Of a stretch of DNA of 64,000 bases, positions 1 through 9,995 are shown piece after piece (within the stretch, counting starts at the first letter, position 1; each line of letters starts with the position of its first letter). Source of the DNA: Gnetum montanum (lineage: Eukaryota > Streptophyta > Gnetopsida > Gnetales > Gnetaceae). Where the stretch lies: contig MNCI01020473.1 in NCBI GenBank assembly GCA_015680685.1, forward strand, positions 482,118 through 546,117. Reading direction: 5' to 3'. The notes below the pieces were generated by a model. The model ran no database searches, was not told the DNA's origin, and worked only from the letters and a program-made list of their open reading frames with translations. The translations under genes were made by a program, and so were the position numbers.

Positions 1-570
1 AAGCATTCACATATGTATCGGTTGCCATGACCTCAACAAGGCTACCATTAAGGATGACTTCCCTTTACCTAGTATCAATCAACTTATCGATACTATGGCT
101 AACCATGCCTTATTTTCCTTCATGGATAAGTTTTCAGGATACAACTAAATTAGGATCAATCTAGAGCATCGGTTGTCTATAACCTTTATGATTTCTTGGG
201 GGACATTTTATTACACAATGATGCCTTTTGGTCTAAAAAACTATAGGGGTGACATATCAACAAGCCATACATCTTTAGTGATTACATGCTAGATTTACTT
301 AATGACCATGTTCACGATATCACGGTAAAGTCTAAGATGGCTAATGATCATGCACATGACCTAAACTTAGTCCTTCAGTATTGTCTCAAATATGAACTTC
401 GACTCAACCCTAAGAAGTATGTCTTTAGCATCAAAACTAAAAAGATGCTTAATTTCATAGTCTTTGAGGTAGGAATATATTTCGATCCCAATAAGACTAA
501 GGACATAACCAATTTTTATGCATCTAGCAATCTTAAGAAATTACATGGTTTACAAGGTATATTATAGTTT
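1..570 (+). pseudogene. Ty3/gypsy (Tat-like) reverse transcriptase, decayed, truncated by window edge
   Basis: Conceptual translation over several frames gives an RT core: a DLNKAT-type entry, KDDFPLP, LFSFMDKFSGYN followed by a stop where Gln is expected, then MMPFGLKN. An open stretch from 286 reads through the palm, where the catalytic Tyr-x-Asp-Asp is replaced by HVHD, then VKSK and LRLNPKKYVF. The family reaction is RNA-templated DNA synthesis; this copy cannot do it because of stops, frameshifts and the lost Asp pair. It continues into RNase H and integrase remnants in the same order as a normal gypsy pol. Gag and protease would lie left of the window. Confidence 0.85.
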
Positions 571-1330
571 ATTCATAGGTTTATCTCGAGGCTCCAACAC
601 AAGCTATGATCCATGCATGACTTGCTTAAAAAGGGAATTTACTATGAGTGGAGAAATAAGTGCCAAGATACCTTTGATAGTATTAAGCAAGAGTAGCCTA
701 GTTGCTAACTATGTATACCCCTCATAAAGATAAATCATCCTATGTCTACCTTGCAACCTATGATACATCCATAGCCTACTTTATCAAAAGTAAGATGATG
801 AAGTACAATTACTTATTTACTACTTGAGCAATGCCTTAATATCCTATGAGACTTGATACACTAAAGTCAAAAAGCATTGCCTAACCTTAGTCTTCTCCTT
901 GAAGAAATGGAGATGCTACCTCTTTAGTAGTCAAGTCAATGTCATATGTAAAGATAATATATTAAGAGCCATTACAACTAATATCCATGAAAGTAGTTAA
1001 ATAGCCTGATGAAAATCCATAATAGTCAAATTCAACCTACACTATATTTCCCAAGCTTCAATGAATAGTCAAGCCATAACTACATAGTTAACCACTTCTC
1101 CAATTGAAGATAACATAGCCATAGATCTAGAAATTCCTAATGAACATGAAAACATTATTAATAATGTACCTAAATGTTATGAGGTCATTATGCACTTTGA
1201 TAGAGCTTCAACTACACATAGAGCCATTGTTGTTGTCATTGTCACACTTCCTTTTGGTGAAATCTAACCTTTTACCTTTCATTTCAAGTTTCCATGGTGG
1301 GTTAATCAGAGGGTTGATGATAGCTCATGA
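571..1330 (+). pseudogene. RNase H plus second (archaeal-type) RNase H of the same element, decayed
   Basis: After the RT come fragments of the RT-linked RNase H (tract about 600-950). From about 1090 a second RNase H-like tract follows: YEVIMHFDRAST, then PFGEI, PFTFHFKF. This matches the W-x-hydrophobic-x-FDGAS...PFSFKLEF pattern of the additional RNase H found in Tat-lineage plant gypsy elements. The FDGAS-type catalytic Asp survives as FDRAS. Order RT, RNase H, second RNase H, integrase is the basis for placing this element in the Tat group. Many in-frame stops and frame changes make it a pseudogene. Domain limits are approximate. Confidence 0.65.
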
Positions 1331-1499
1331 CCATGGATTTCCATGCTAGAGTATAAAAGAAAATTTTCAATTAGTTGTTAAGCAAGTAACTAAAGTATAT
1401 GCTTGGTATGTTTAGATAATTACCTTTTATGATAGAAAACAATGCTCATCCTATCATGTAGAACATTGAAATAAATTTCATAATAATCATAGATAACAT

Positions 1500-2540
1500 T
1501 CCTTAACACGAATGGTATGATGACATTAAGTTTTATCTCATGCATGGTGAACCTCCACAAAACTTAACTACTTCTTAAAAGGAAGTTGTATGCTAATGAT
1601 CAAGATAATATGTCATTGTGACTAATAAGATATTATCTCAAAATTTCTATGATGGTGTATTATTAATATGCTTAAATAAAGCTAAAGCTCATATAGTCCT
1701 AGAATAGGTACACGATGGCATATGTGGAGGACATATAATACCTAGGGTCATGGCCATCAAGATTAGATGCCTAGGATACTATTGGCCTTATATGAAAAGT
1801 GACTACATGTAGAAGGCAAAAACTTGTGAGACTTGTCAATGGCACAACTTAATACATATGCCACTAATAGAGTTACACACCACATAGATTACATGGTCAT
1901 TTTAATCATTGTCATAGATAATGGACCATAATTTAGTAGCCAGGAAACATACGCATTTTTTCAATAGTTACACATTGAGCACTTTTTGTCATTGCCTTTC
2001 TACCCATAAGTTAATGGCCAAGTTGAAGCTAGTAACAACATTATCATCAATCTCCAAAACAAAATGTTAAACAAAAACAAACATAGATGGTGCAAACAAC
2101 GCTTGTATGTACTATGGACCTGTATAGCCTTATTTATGAATTTGAAGCTATTTTCCACTTCAATTACAAGTTCCATATCTAAGGATAGCTCTATCTATCT
2201 ACATCACTGATGAGTAGAATGATGAGCTGCCTAGAACTTTTCTAGATTCAATGGAAGAGAAAAAAATGCAAAAACTTGCTCACATCAAATAGTATCAAGA
2301 AAAGAAAAAATAACTTTACTATCATTATTCATATCAAAAAAAAAAGTTAAGAAATAAGACCTTGTTCTCAAGGCTATGCATGAACATGCAAATAAATTTT
2401 CAACCAATTGATAAGGATATTTCCTGGTTATCAAGGCCTATGGCAATGGAGCTTTTAGATTGGTAGATATGGATGGGAATAAATTGGCTAATCCGATCAA
2501 CCGTTCCTATCTTAAACCTTATTATATCTAATGTTGACTA
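1500..2540 (+). pseudogene. Ty3/gypsy integrase with C-terminal tail, decayed
   Basis: EWYDDIKFYLMHGEPP (about 1520) leads into an HHCC zinc finger around 1700-1850: HDGICGGH, then GYYWPYMKSD and CETCQ. The catalytic core is degraded but shows IDNGP, the expected D-N-G-P centre, and YP-VNGQVEASN, which carries the third acidic residue region. At 2420-2525 the usual pol tail is readable: IKAYGNGAFRLVDMDGN, then LANPINRSYLKPYY. Integrase would insert the cDNA into the host chromosome. Stops from Gln and Trp codons are scattered throughout, so it is inactive. Confidence 0.85.
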
Positions 2541-3597
2541 GTTTTTTCTTAGTCTTTTTTTGCCTTTGTTTATAGATCTAAGTGGATGCATGGTGTTGAC
2601 AAACCTTGTAGCCTTTTACAAGTGAGCTTGCATAGCATCTTTTTGGTTAAAATATTTGTAAGTTTTATCTAAAATTGCAAAATAACATAGATTATTCTCA
2701 AAATTTTGTTGGTTATCTCTCATGGTGGTCTATATTTGCTTGTTGTATTATGTAACCTCTTGTAATCTCTAGTTTCTTTGACTTGTTTTCTTGTCCTCTA
2801 TGAGTTGTGTTTATAGGATGATCCTAATGTCAACAAAGAGCTATGACTCATTATAGCAGTGAGTTACCATGTGATCTCAACACATGAGATTTGATTAGTT
2901 TATTTAATCATATCAAAAAAGCTTACCTCATATCATTTTTGTTACCATTTCATAGCCATAGCCACATACAAGTTTCATCCTTACCTTACTAATGATGAAA
3001 ACCTATGTTTGACATTCATGTATCATGGCCTTGTAACATCTCCTATAGCATGCTTCATTAATCAAATTCACTAAAATCTTTAAAATTTAAATTCATTGAG
3101 AGAACAAAAATTTGGGCTTGGCATTAAAACCCAAAGAAGGTTTCACTTACACAAGAAAAAAGGACAAATGCTAGGAAATCCAAAAGGCCAAAGTAACCTA
3201 AAGAAAAGTAAAAAAATAAGAAAATAAATGAGCCAAGTGATCAATGTAGCCAATACCAACGTGCTAGTTTCTCCAAGTCTAAGAATATGTAACTAGTACA
3301 ATAACCATAAACCATGAAGACCTCATTAGCAAACAAGTACATTACTATACCATGATCATGATGTTAATACATTTGGAATTATTCATGAACCTATTTGACC
3401 ATTTTCAAATAATCCATATAGTCAATCTCTTACTCCAAATTCTCATCATCTCATGTTCACCTTACTTCACCATCATGAGTATTGATGATTCAATAACTAC
3501 TAAATCAATTGTGGAGAGGCTAGTGTTGATGATGAATCTATGGTGGTGTTTCAAATTCTTTGTTGATGTATTTCAGGTAAATTATCAAAACATTAAC
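2541..3597 (+). other. 3' noncoding region of the Tat-like element
   Basis: About 1 kb of A/T-rich DNA between the pol tail and the polypurine tract. No coding similarity seen. Around 2811 it shares a short stretch (a GTTTATAGGATGAT-like string) with the corresponding region of element D near 33450, which hints that the two families are related. Plant Tat elements often carry long noncoding 3' regions. Confidence 0.5.
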
Positions 3598-3610
3598 AAA
3601 GAGGGGCTAA
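3598..3610 (+). promoter_or_regulatory. Polypurine tract of the Tat-like element
   Basis: AAAGAGGGGCTAA directly precedes a TGAAAC LTR start. The PPT of element D (AAAGAGGGGCCAA, ending at 34391) is nearly identical, which supports both calls. The PPT primes plus-strand DNA synthesis. Confidence 0.7.
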
Positions 3611-4170
3611 TGAAACACCTCAAAGAAAATTCATAGTGTAAACAAAAAGCCCTGTAGGAAGATGTTATCATGTAATTTTGTTTAAACTCAAGAGAAAACA
3701 TAAATGCCTTGATTTCCCTTTTAAAAATCCACTTTCTAACTTTGTTTTGTAAAAATATTAGAACATTTTCACTTTGTAAGATGTAATTCATGGCATAAAA
3801 TGTCAAATATGTTGTAAATTGCACCAGACCAGCATATTTGAGTTTGCAATTATCAAATACACTGCCAAAATTACTACAATGAAATTCAAAATAGTCAAAA
3901 ATTCTAATGACAAAAATACTATGATATTGGGCAATAGAAATCATTAAAAATGTTCTATAACCATCTAGGAATCCTTTCAAAGCCTAAGTAATGAAGAAAA
4001 AACAAACTGTGATCTATTTAAGTGAGATTTAGCATTAAGTTTGGGATCCTTGTAAACCTCATTTTGGTAACCAGAATTTTTTTAACAAGTAGAGTTCTTT
4101 TTTGGCAAGAAGATTATTAGAAGGAGAGAGAATCTATTGCAATTGATATTCTAAAGTAGATCAAGGAAAG
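3611..4170 (+). repeat. Putative 3' LTR (start) of the Tat-like element
   Basis: Begins TGAAACACC, like the TGAAACAG start of the D LTR, right after a PPT. Beyond the first bases it does not match the D LTR. I could not find its end; the right limit is set by the next possible element and is a guess. The second LTR copy would be outside the window. Confidence 0.45.
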
Positions 4171-4171
4171 T

Positions 4172-6491
4172 AGACATGTTTGGAATTCTTGTAGGACACA
4201 CTCCACCTACTAATGCACTAAGATTCTAACAACATTATTGTAGAGATATGTGGGATATCCACATTTCACTATTTTTCTTATCTATATTCTCTACGCTTTA
4301 TACTCTTTAAAAACTAATACATATTTTTGTAGTTATTTTTTGCCACATTTTTTGCATATTTCTACATTATCTTTTAATTTTTTCTTAGATCTAGCATTAA
4401 ATCTAGTATTTACATGTTTTCATCCATTTTAACTTATTTTACTTGGTAATAGACTCTCAAGTTCTTAGGTGATCAACAAGACTACCTAAGACACCTTAGA
4501 TCCTTTTGAGGCTTGTGGATCTAGAGATAAAACTATTTCACACAAATTTATTTGATTTCCAACTTGAATTTCCCCATCATTACATTGCCAAGAGTAGAAA
4601 GGGCCATCAACTAGATGATATTGATGTAGTCTATCTTAGAGAGACTAACAGGGAGATCAATCAAGGCAAACATGAAGCTCCAACATAGCTGAAGAAGAGG
4701 CTATTAATGAAATTATTAGCTATAGCTTGTGATGCCCCAATCATTGAAGTGTGCATATCAATGGAAGATAATCATCCTTTTGCTAGATACTTTTCAAAAT
4801 AATTCTTAGTTCAAATTTAAGAAAATTATTTTTCCTGGATCTTGCTAGAACAAGAAAATGCAACATCTAATGAAAGGTTTCCTTTTGATGGAGTTGAAAA
4901 TGTAAGAGTCGAAGCTAAGAGGTTTAACAAACCAGTGCCATGAAAGAGCTACAACAACAACAACTATAGGAGAAACAAAGGTTAAAAGAGCTACAATAGT
5001 AGAAGCTATTGGAGTAGTAGATGCTAATAGAGCTACGCTAGCAACAACAACAAATAAAGGTAGAAGAAAGTTCATTATCTACCCTTATCATCCTCAATTT
5101 TCCTTTAGGATACTTAATAAAAGAAGCAACGTGATTTTTCAAGATCAAAGAAGGAAGAATTATATTGAGCTAGAAGCTTTTCACTAAGCCAAAAATAGAA
5201 GCCAATGTCATCTTCCAATACAAGGAAGATGATCCATAAAAAGGCAAGCAAAAGCTTGTGATGTTACATGAAGACATGTTGGAATAAATATCTACTTTAA
5301 TCAAAGATATAGTGCAGATAGCTGATAGTTAGACAATCAAACTTAAAGAGTTTCTATAACAAAATGAACAACAGACATTCAAGATGCAAGAAGAAATGAA
5401 AAGCTCCAAAGAGAAAAAATGAATAGCTAAAAGCAATGTTAACTATCAAGGAATCATTTCTAAAAAATAAGGGGCAAGAAACAACCTATATGAAGGAAAT
5501 ATTAGCCATCACAAGTTCGGAATTGAAACATGCTAATAAAGGGAAAGCTATAAACTATACTTAGCTAGCTCTACCCGATTTCAAATATGTAATTACTAAA
5601 GTAAAGTACAACAGAAAATGGATACAATAAACCAAAGAAGAAATTGTGAGAATTGAGGGAAAACAAGCTATTTTAGTAGAAATAGAAAGAAGAGCATAAG
5701 AACTATATGACCTATCCAAAGCAAAAAGAGAAGTACTGCTACCATACAAACAAGGATTCTTGGACATGATGATGGTAGTTACAGGAATTATGAGTGAAAC
5801 TACAAAGAAGAAGCTTGATTTAGAATAGGCTTCTTCCAATGCAGGAGCTATGCTAACTAAAATAACTAATTTAATAATAGAATCAAATTTAGGTAGGTTA
5901 GGAGTTGAAGATGTTCTCAAAGAACTTAATAGCACTGAATGACATACAATAAATCAAGCCATTAAAGTTCTTCTCAATCATGAAAAATTAACATAACAGT
6001 TATTAATAAAGAGATTCCAAATTCAAAGAATGAGAAAAATTTTTCTAGAAGCTAAATAGTTATCTAAAAATTTATAGTTATATGAGAAGTACATGAGGTA
6101 ACTGTAGCTTTAAACTCTTGTAATGATTGTGATTGCCAGAAGTTGCTCTACAAAGCCCAAATTTGATCATCTTAGGAGGGGAAAGCTAGGAGGAATGAAT
6201 TTTTGGAGAAGTTCTTGTACAATGACATTCTAAGTTCAAATTTTATTTAACTCATTTACTTCTATTCAATGAGCTATTTTTATTTCCTTGTTTTAACATA
6301 GTTTCTTACCTAGTATTTAAAATCATAGTCTGTCTTATAGCTTGTTTTTTAGATTTTTTTAATTACTTGTTTGAGCCAAGAGTTTAGTAGTTTTTGATAT
6401 TATTGACTAAATTAAATAGCTTTATTTCCCAAATTGTTTGCTCATGTGAATAGTATCTCATCTTAATGTTTAAGATTTTATGCAATTTTAC
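4172..6491 (+). mobile_element. Possible small LTR-type element with one decayed ORF
   Basis: Three weak signs. First, TGGTAATAGACTCTC at about 4446 resembles a primer site for initiator tRNA-Met. Second, a purine-rich AGGAGGGGAAAGCTAGGAGGAA (6177-6198) precedes a TGAATTTTTGGAG start at 6199. Third, the starts of the two flanking segments (about 4172 and 6199) share a degenerate TTGGA...TTCTTGTA string. The two putative LTRs of about 280 bp are otherwise poorly alike, so the element call is tentative. It could instead be an ordinary gene remnant. Confidence 0.35.
4506..6115 (+). pseudogene. Decayed ORF of unknown function, Gln/Lys/Glu-rich
   Basis: A tract with coding character in shifting frames. 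It opens MRLVDLEIKLFHTNLFDFQ and runs open to 4688. It continues through an Asn/Ser-rich stretch (CAA and AGC repeats, about 4950-5060), then heptad-like Lys/Glu/Leu-rich segments (about 5330-5560 and 5600-5990, e.g. LSKAKREVLLPYKQGFLDMM and LGRLGVEDVLKELNS). The later part looks helical or coiled-coil. I do not recognise a family. Length if repaired is about 530 codons. Stops at former Gln codons match the decay of neighbouring retroelements. It could be a gag-like or accessory ORF of the possible element around it. Confidence 0.4.
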
Positions 6492-8219
6492 TATTATACA
6501 TCTATAAATCCATTGAATCTTTCCTTGTTTCTAGTATTTCTGATAGAATGTTCTCTCTAGAAAAGATTAGTGATAGATTTTTTGAATTTCACTTAAGCAT
6601 TAGATGAAAGAACAATTAGTATAGGGAACACATGATCAAGATTATGTAAACTAAGTAGCCCTACTATAGCTAGAAATTTGTTTGCTCACACAATAAGGTA
6701 ACAAGGAGCTAAATCTTTTCATAAAAGTACAACTAGTTGTTAAACTCCCAAAAGGTAATATTATGTTTATTTGAAGGTATATGAGCCTTAGTGTTTTGAG
6801 AAACCAATAAACACCTTAACATGAATTTTAAAATTACATCTCATCCTTATGATTTTCATTGCAAGGAGGAGATAAATGTTAGTGTCAAGTAGAGCTTTTC
6901 CCACCATTGGTTTCATATTGCTAGTGAAGAAACAAGGAAATAGTGGTAGCCCAAAGTTGTGACCAACAGGATAACAGGAAGTAAGAATTATGCGACAAGA
7001 TGATCCTAGACCCTTGTATAATCAAAACATGATTATGAGTCTTATTATAAAATTACCCTGTAATAAATATAGGCAAGGAGATAGTGTTAAGCATATTAGA
7101 AAGTTGGAAGTAGGCTAGAAGTATGCCACATGGAGATCCTAAACCTTGTGTAGCCATTATACTATGCTAAATTTGGCAAACCACAACAATTTTAGAATAT
7201 GTCTAGGAGAATTAATTCACAAGTCAGCGTTACATACTTGAAATGAATGTCACATGGAGCTTTCATATTAGAACTTCTACCACTAAGCTAACCCTTTATT
7301 GTTAAATACACTAACAAATAATTGAATTCATAACATAGAACTTTTTAATATAAACTTTTTACGATAAATCTATTAATGAACTAATTGAAATAGTAAGTTT
7401 TCAATTATGTGAATGATTATATGCATTTATTAGACTAATTCAGTTGAATCCATGACTTGTAAAATGCAAGTCATATGCCTTAACTAACAAGTTACACAAA
7501 CCCATTAGCATAATTTATAATAAAATCTATGACTTGCAAACCACAAAGTACATTTTCCAACCAAAGTAATCAAGTGAATTTAAAAATTTAAATAATATCA
7601 CCATATTGAAACCAAAATTAAATTTTTACTTATGTCTACCAAGAGCCTCTTGGATTTTTCCAACAAAAGTGTTATCCACTAGAATTAAACCTAACTTGGG
7701 TTTCCATAATATAAGAATGGAAGCTCCAACCTCTTACTCATGATTTTCAAAGGATTATGGAACTAAAATTTTATTACTTTCATAAACATTTTATATCTAT
7801 TGGATAGTAGTAATGTAAACTATGAGTTTGAAAAATATTATTACAAGTGTTCTTGATAACAACAAATTAACTAAATTAACAATTGTAATATCCCACTTAT
7901 ATTTAATATGCTTTACTTACATTCAACATCTCATATACACCATGGAAAGGAGATTACAAAACTTTCTTTAACCAATGTCTTGAATAGGTAAGCACTTGTG
8001 ATCTAATGTTTAGATTTTTTAAAAAATATTGTTATCACTTTTAAATAATCATTTCATTTTTCATCTTTCATTTATTAGTCACATTTCCTCAAGTATTTGT
8101 AGCCTGTGGGAACACTTTGTGGAAACATTCGATAGGTAGTTCCTCAAATCTTATCTTGAAAACTTGTGATGCATAATTCAAGACTTTGGGTAACCTCCTC
8201 AATGTGTTTTGCTATGTAT
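6492..8219. other. No recognisable feature; A/T-rich, CpG-poor DNA
   Basis: No open frame of note, no LTR boundary and no RNA gene seen. Composition matches old decayed repeats. Confidence 0.5.
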
Positions 8220-8890
8220 GTCTAAAAATATATGAACTTTTTTGGTTGAGAAGGTGTTGAGATATAATGTTACTTGGAAAGGAAACATGTTAGAACCTAA
8301 AATATTTTTTTTCTTGAATATTTATCCTTAAGACATATGTATAAAAATGTATGAGTTGTTTTGTTTGAAAAGGTCATGAAATATAATGTTATTTGGAAAG
8401 TGGGGAGGGGGAGTTGAATTAGAACTAAATCAATTTTTTGTTAAATATTTACTCTTAAGTTTATCAGATCAACCAAGAGAGAATGTAAAGGAAAATCCTA
8501 AAGATTTTGGGATGATTAACAAAGACAAAATCTAAAAGAAGAACCCCCAAGGTATTGGGATATTTTTATCCTTACAACCAATCCTAGAAAAACTCTTTGT
8601 TAGGATAGGAAAATTATATAATATGCATTATTTTGGTCAAGAATGCGGTAAGATATAGTGTTATTTTGGGAAGATAACCTACCTTAAAAACCTTCGCTCT
8701 GGGTAGGAAAATTATATGGTATGAGTTGTTTTGGTTGAAAAGGTGGTGAGGTAGAGTATTATTTTTAGAAGATAACCAACCTTCAAAAACCTCTTCCCTA
8801 GAGTAGAAAATGTATATGATATAAATTGTTTTAGTTAAAAAAAGTGGTGAGATATAGCATTATTTTGGTAAAGGAGGTTTTGGAAACCAA
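8220..8890 (+). repeat. Degenerate tandem array, unit about 95-110 bp, five copies
   Basis: The phrase TATGAGTTGTTTTGGTTGAAAAGGTGGTGAGATATAG, in degenerate form, recurs starting near 8228, 8344, 8612, 8708 and 8811. Each copy is followed by a GTTATTTTGG-like string. The last three copies also share AGATAACC-ACCTT-AAAACC and have a steady spacing of about 95-103 bp. The first two are about 115 bp apart, with a non-repeat insert after the second. Text around 8560 (TTTTTATCCTTACAACCAAT) resembles the copia-type LTR at 13060, so the array may lie in a related LTR. Confidence 0.6.
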
Positions 8891-8934
8891 AACATCTTTT
8901 AAAAAAAATATTTACATTAAAAATTTTATAACTT

Positions 8935-9105
8935 AATATAAAGGATCATCATTGAGAGCCACAGTACTCATCCTACTAGGCAATGTCAAGAGGATTGGTA
9001 GATGAGCAAAAGCCTAACCTCTTAAAATGGTTGTGCCCAGGCTCAAACCCAAGTCTTCAACTTGAGAAACGAGAACCTTACCATCACTCCAATGATAATT
9101 CCTAA
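8935..9105 (-). mobile_element. Probable tRNA-derived SINE
   Basis: Read on the minus strand, an A-box-like TTGGAGTGATGGTAAGG (9092-9076) is followed about 30 bp later by a B-box-like GGTTTGAGCC (9049-9040; consensus GGTTCGANNCC with one C-to-T change). Between them is TTCTCGTTTCTCAAGTTGAAG, also typical of plant tRNA SINEs. Downstream the strand runs into an A/T-rich tail near 8935. An RNA polymerase III promoter of this form drives SINE transcription. Ends are approximate and no target duplication was identified. Confidence 0.5.
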
Positions 9106-9499
9106 AAAAATTTTAAAATTTAATATAGTTGACCAAAATCAAACTCATAACCTTGAATTACTAATTAAAAATTCTTAAAATTTGATTCTTACCACTTTGC
9201 TAATACCTCAATATTGTTTGAAAAACATATGTAATGAATTGACTATTTAAGAGTTTTTGTTATTTAACATAAAATGTTATTGTTATGTAAATAGAATTAG
9301 TATATTAAGTAATTGGAGGATTACTTGCCAGAAAATATAAATAGTGTTATTAAGTGTTTATAAATATTATAACCTTATCAATACTTTTTTTGCTATCCAT
9401 GTACATGTTCATCCTTTAAAGAGTTTTCGGATAAAAATAATTTCATACTTTCTAAAGAAGAATTTTACCATCCTTTCTTATTTTGCTTTAATGTTATCT

Positions 9500-9613
9500 C
9501 TTATTGGGCACGATTTGTTCAATATGTTCAGATGTTGATCATGTACTTAATCTCATTTAATTAATAAAATTCTCTTTTTGGGGTCCAACACCCCCTTATT
9601 GGGCACGATTTGT
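9500..9613 (+). repeat. 19-bp exact direct repeat pair, 95 bp apart
   Basis: CTTATTGGGCACGATTTGT occurs at 9500-9518 and again at 9595-9613. The 76 bp between them contain a short GGGG-TCCAACA-CCCC hairpin near 9580. This could be the target duplication of a small insertion or a slippage duplication. Confidence 0.7.
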
Positions 9614-9887
9614 GCTCGTTTAATAGATTTGGCTTTGCCCCCGCGCCTTTCTACCCATCCTATGCAGTCTTTCTTTACACATCATGATGACACTTAATGC
9701 CAAGTTTACCCAATAAGATAAGATTATAGTACCATAAAGGGTTGGTGCTGCTGCAGGGTAGAGACACAGGGTATGCTTTGCTTTATTATTTCATCTACGC
9801 AAAGATAGCTGCCTGTGGGGCATACCAAGATTATATACATACATGTATGTGTGTGCTAGATACATGGAATTACTATTAGAAGTGGAG

Positions 9888-9995
9888 GGTGATGTTCTGG
9901 CCATTGATGCAGCACCACCCACCTTTTAAGGTCCTTTTCAGAAGTTAGGGCTGACATTCTGGCCAGGAATACAGCCGCTGTTGAAGGTCTTCTTC
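9888..9995 (-). repeat. Imperfect tandem duplication of the germin-like C-terminal coding end
   Basis: The plus-strand phrase TGATGTTCTGGCC...CTTTTCAG (9888-9941) is a degenerate copy of TGACATTCTGGCC...CTTCTTCAG (9948-9995), offset about 60 bp. On the minus strand the inner copy encodes the tail LKKTFNSGCIPGQNVSP. The outer copy, just past the stop codon, would read LKRT...INGQNIT. Confidence 0.65.

Noticed and set aside
3585-3980. Minus-strand open frame of 131 codons
   Set aside because: It spans the polypurine tract and start of an LTR on the plus strand, and the protein is a low-complexity Phe/Tyr-rich translation of A/T-rich DNA.
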